A DNA stretch of 13,167 bases from JBFWIW01 sp050253535 (lineage in GTDB: Bacteria; Bacillota; Clostridia; Oscillospirales; Oscillospiraceae): the NCBI GenBank assembly GCA_050253535.1, contig JBFWIW010000073.1:1-13167 (forward strand). Reading direction: 5' to 3'. Every line of letters starts with the position of its first letter. Positions within the stretch are counted from its first letter, which is position 1. Under the pieces are notes generated by a model. That model worked only from the letters and a program-made list of their open reading frames with translations, made no database searches and had not been told where the DNA came from. The translations under genes were made by a program, and so were the position numbers. Shown piece by piece: positions 12,644 to 13,167 of the stretch.

Positions 12644-13167
12644 ATGAAAAAGGCATTAGTTGTACTTTTGGCTGTTTGCATGGTGTTTGCCTTATTCGCA
12701 GGCTGTGCCGGAAATACAGGCGGTACAGCTGGCACGGCCGATTCCGGCAGCGGGAATAAGGTCGTCAAGATCGGTGTCTATGAGCCCGCGTCCGGAGACA
12801 ACGGCGCCGGCGGCAAGCAGGAGACTCTTGGTATCCAGTACGCCAATGACATTTGCCCGACCGTCGATATAGGCGGCGAAACCTATGACGTCGAGCTCGT
12901 CACTGTCGACAACGAATCTTCAACCGACAAGGCTGCTTCCGCCGCTAACGACATGATTGCCGCAGTTTCCGCCATGGGCTATGACGCTTACTTTGTCGCG
13001 CTCGAGGCCCTAAAGGCCGCCGGCAGCACTGATCCCGTGGCTGTAAACGAGGCGCTTTGGAATGTCGAATATACAGGCGTTTCCGGCCAGATCGTCTTCA
13101 ACGAGACAGGTGACGCCATCCGTGACGTTGCATATGTCAAGTGCGTAGACACCGCCGCCGGCACCTG
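12644..13167 (+). CDS. LivJ-like ABC transporter lipoprotein, internally deleted and cut by the edge
   Basis: This extracytoplasmic lipoprotein family captures branched-chain amino acids or similar ligands for an ABC importer. The 174 visible residues begin with a signal peptide and a lipobox, 'LFAGC', with Cys21 as the lipid-modified residue. A Gly/Ser/Thr linker follows, then the usual first strand 'VVKIGVYEPASGDNGAGG' (40-57) and 'ELVTVDNESSTDKAASAAND' (84-103). From about residue 107 the sequence resembles the C-terminal end of the family ('AMGYDAYFVALEALKAAGS' at 110-128, 'YTGVSGQIVFNETGD' at 143-157). About 200 residues that normally lie between are absent, although the frame stays open. 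Such a protein would lack most of both lobes and should not bind ligand. Either a real in-frame deletion (pseudogene) or a misassembly near the edge explains this. The stop lies beyond the window. Confidence 0.8.
   Translation, partial: MKKALVVLLAVCMVFALFAGCAGNTGGTAGTADSGSGNKVVKIGVYEPASGDNGAGGKQETLGIQYANDICPTVDIGGETYDVELVTVDNESSTDKAASAANDMIAAVSAMGYDAYFVALEALKAAGSTDPVAVNEALWNVEYTGVSGQIVFNETGDAIRDVAYVKCVDTAAGT

Noticed and set aside
1..13167. CRISPR arrays, transposases, phage genes, tRNA or rRNA genes
   Set aside because: None seen: no regularly spaced identical repeats, no transposase or integrase motifs, and no recognisable structural RNA sequence on either strand.

Overview
The window carries a type IV pilus locus arranged as two divergent operons, followed by an aldo/keto reductase gene and the start of a branched-chain amino acid-type ABC transporter binding-protein gene. 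The organism is probably a Gram-positive anaerobe of the Bacillota (Clostridia, Oscillospirales-like). The grounds are strong AGGAGG-type ribosome sites, TTGnnn-N17-TATAAT promoters, a lipoprotein-type solute-binding protein, clostridial-style pilin leaders and moderately GC-rich codon use. This placement is inference; the window has no rRNA or other marker.

Positions 55-4063, minus strand: three motor genes in the order pilB (extension ATPase), pilT (retraction ATPase), pilC (inner-membrane platform). All look intact and ordinary. A PilT with its signature motif points to a retractile type IV pilus rather than type II secretion. The best start of pilT lies 30 bases inside the longest open frame.

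Positions 4064-4383: a non-coding, AT-rich control region. It holds two well-formed promoters facing away from each other, a perfect 28-base palindrome in the pilB leader, and a 7-base inverted repeat overlapping the -35 box of the pilin operon.

Positions 4384-11210, plus strand: a four-gene pilin operon ending in a clear intrinsic terminator (11217-11256). The first gene encodes a giant pilin of 1778 residues. It has a textbook class III leader and pilin helix, a beta-rich stalk region, and two tandem copies of a large module built on GLUG-like repeats. Three small pilin-like proteins follow (PilX-like, PilV/GspI-like, PilW/GspJ-like), the last two joined by ATGA overlaps. The likely working model is that PilB/PilC/PilT build and retract a filament, the three small pilins form an initiating or tip complex, and the giant pilin displays a beta-helical adhesin at or near the tip. 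No ordinary-sized major pilin, prepilin peptidase or PilM/N/O genes are visible here.

Positions 11211-13167, plus strand: terminator, a promoter, an aldo/keto reductase with a complete catalytic tetrad, another promoter, and a LivJ-like lipoprotein gene running off the right edge. That last frame joins the N-terminal part of the family directly to its C-terminal part, with roughly 200 residues missing between. This is either a genuine in-frame deletion or an assembly collapse.
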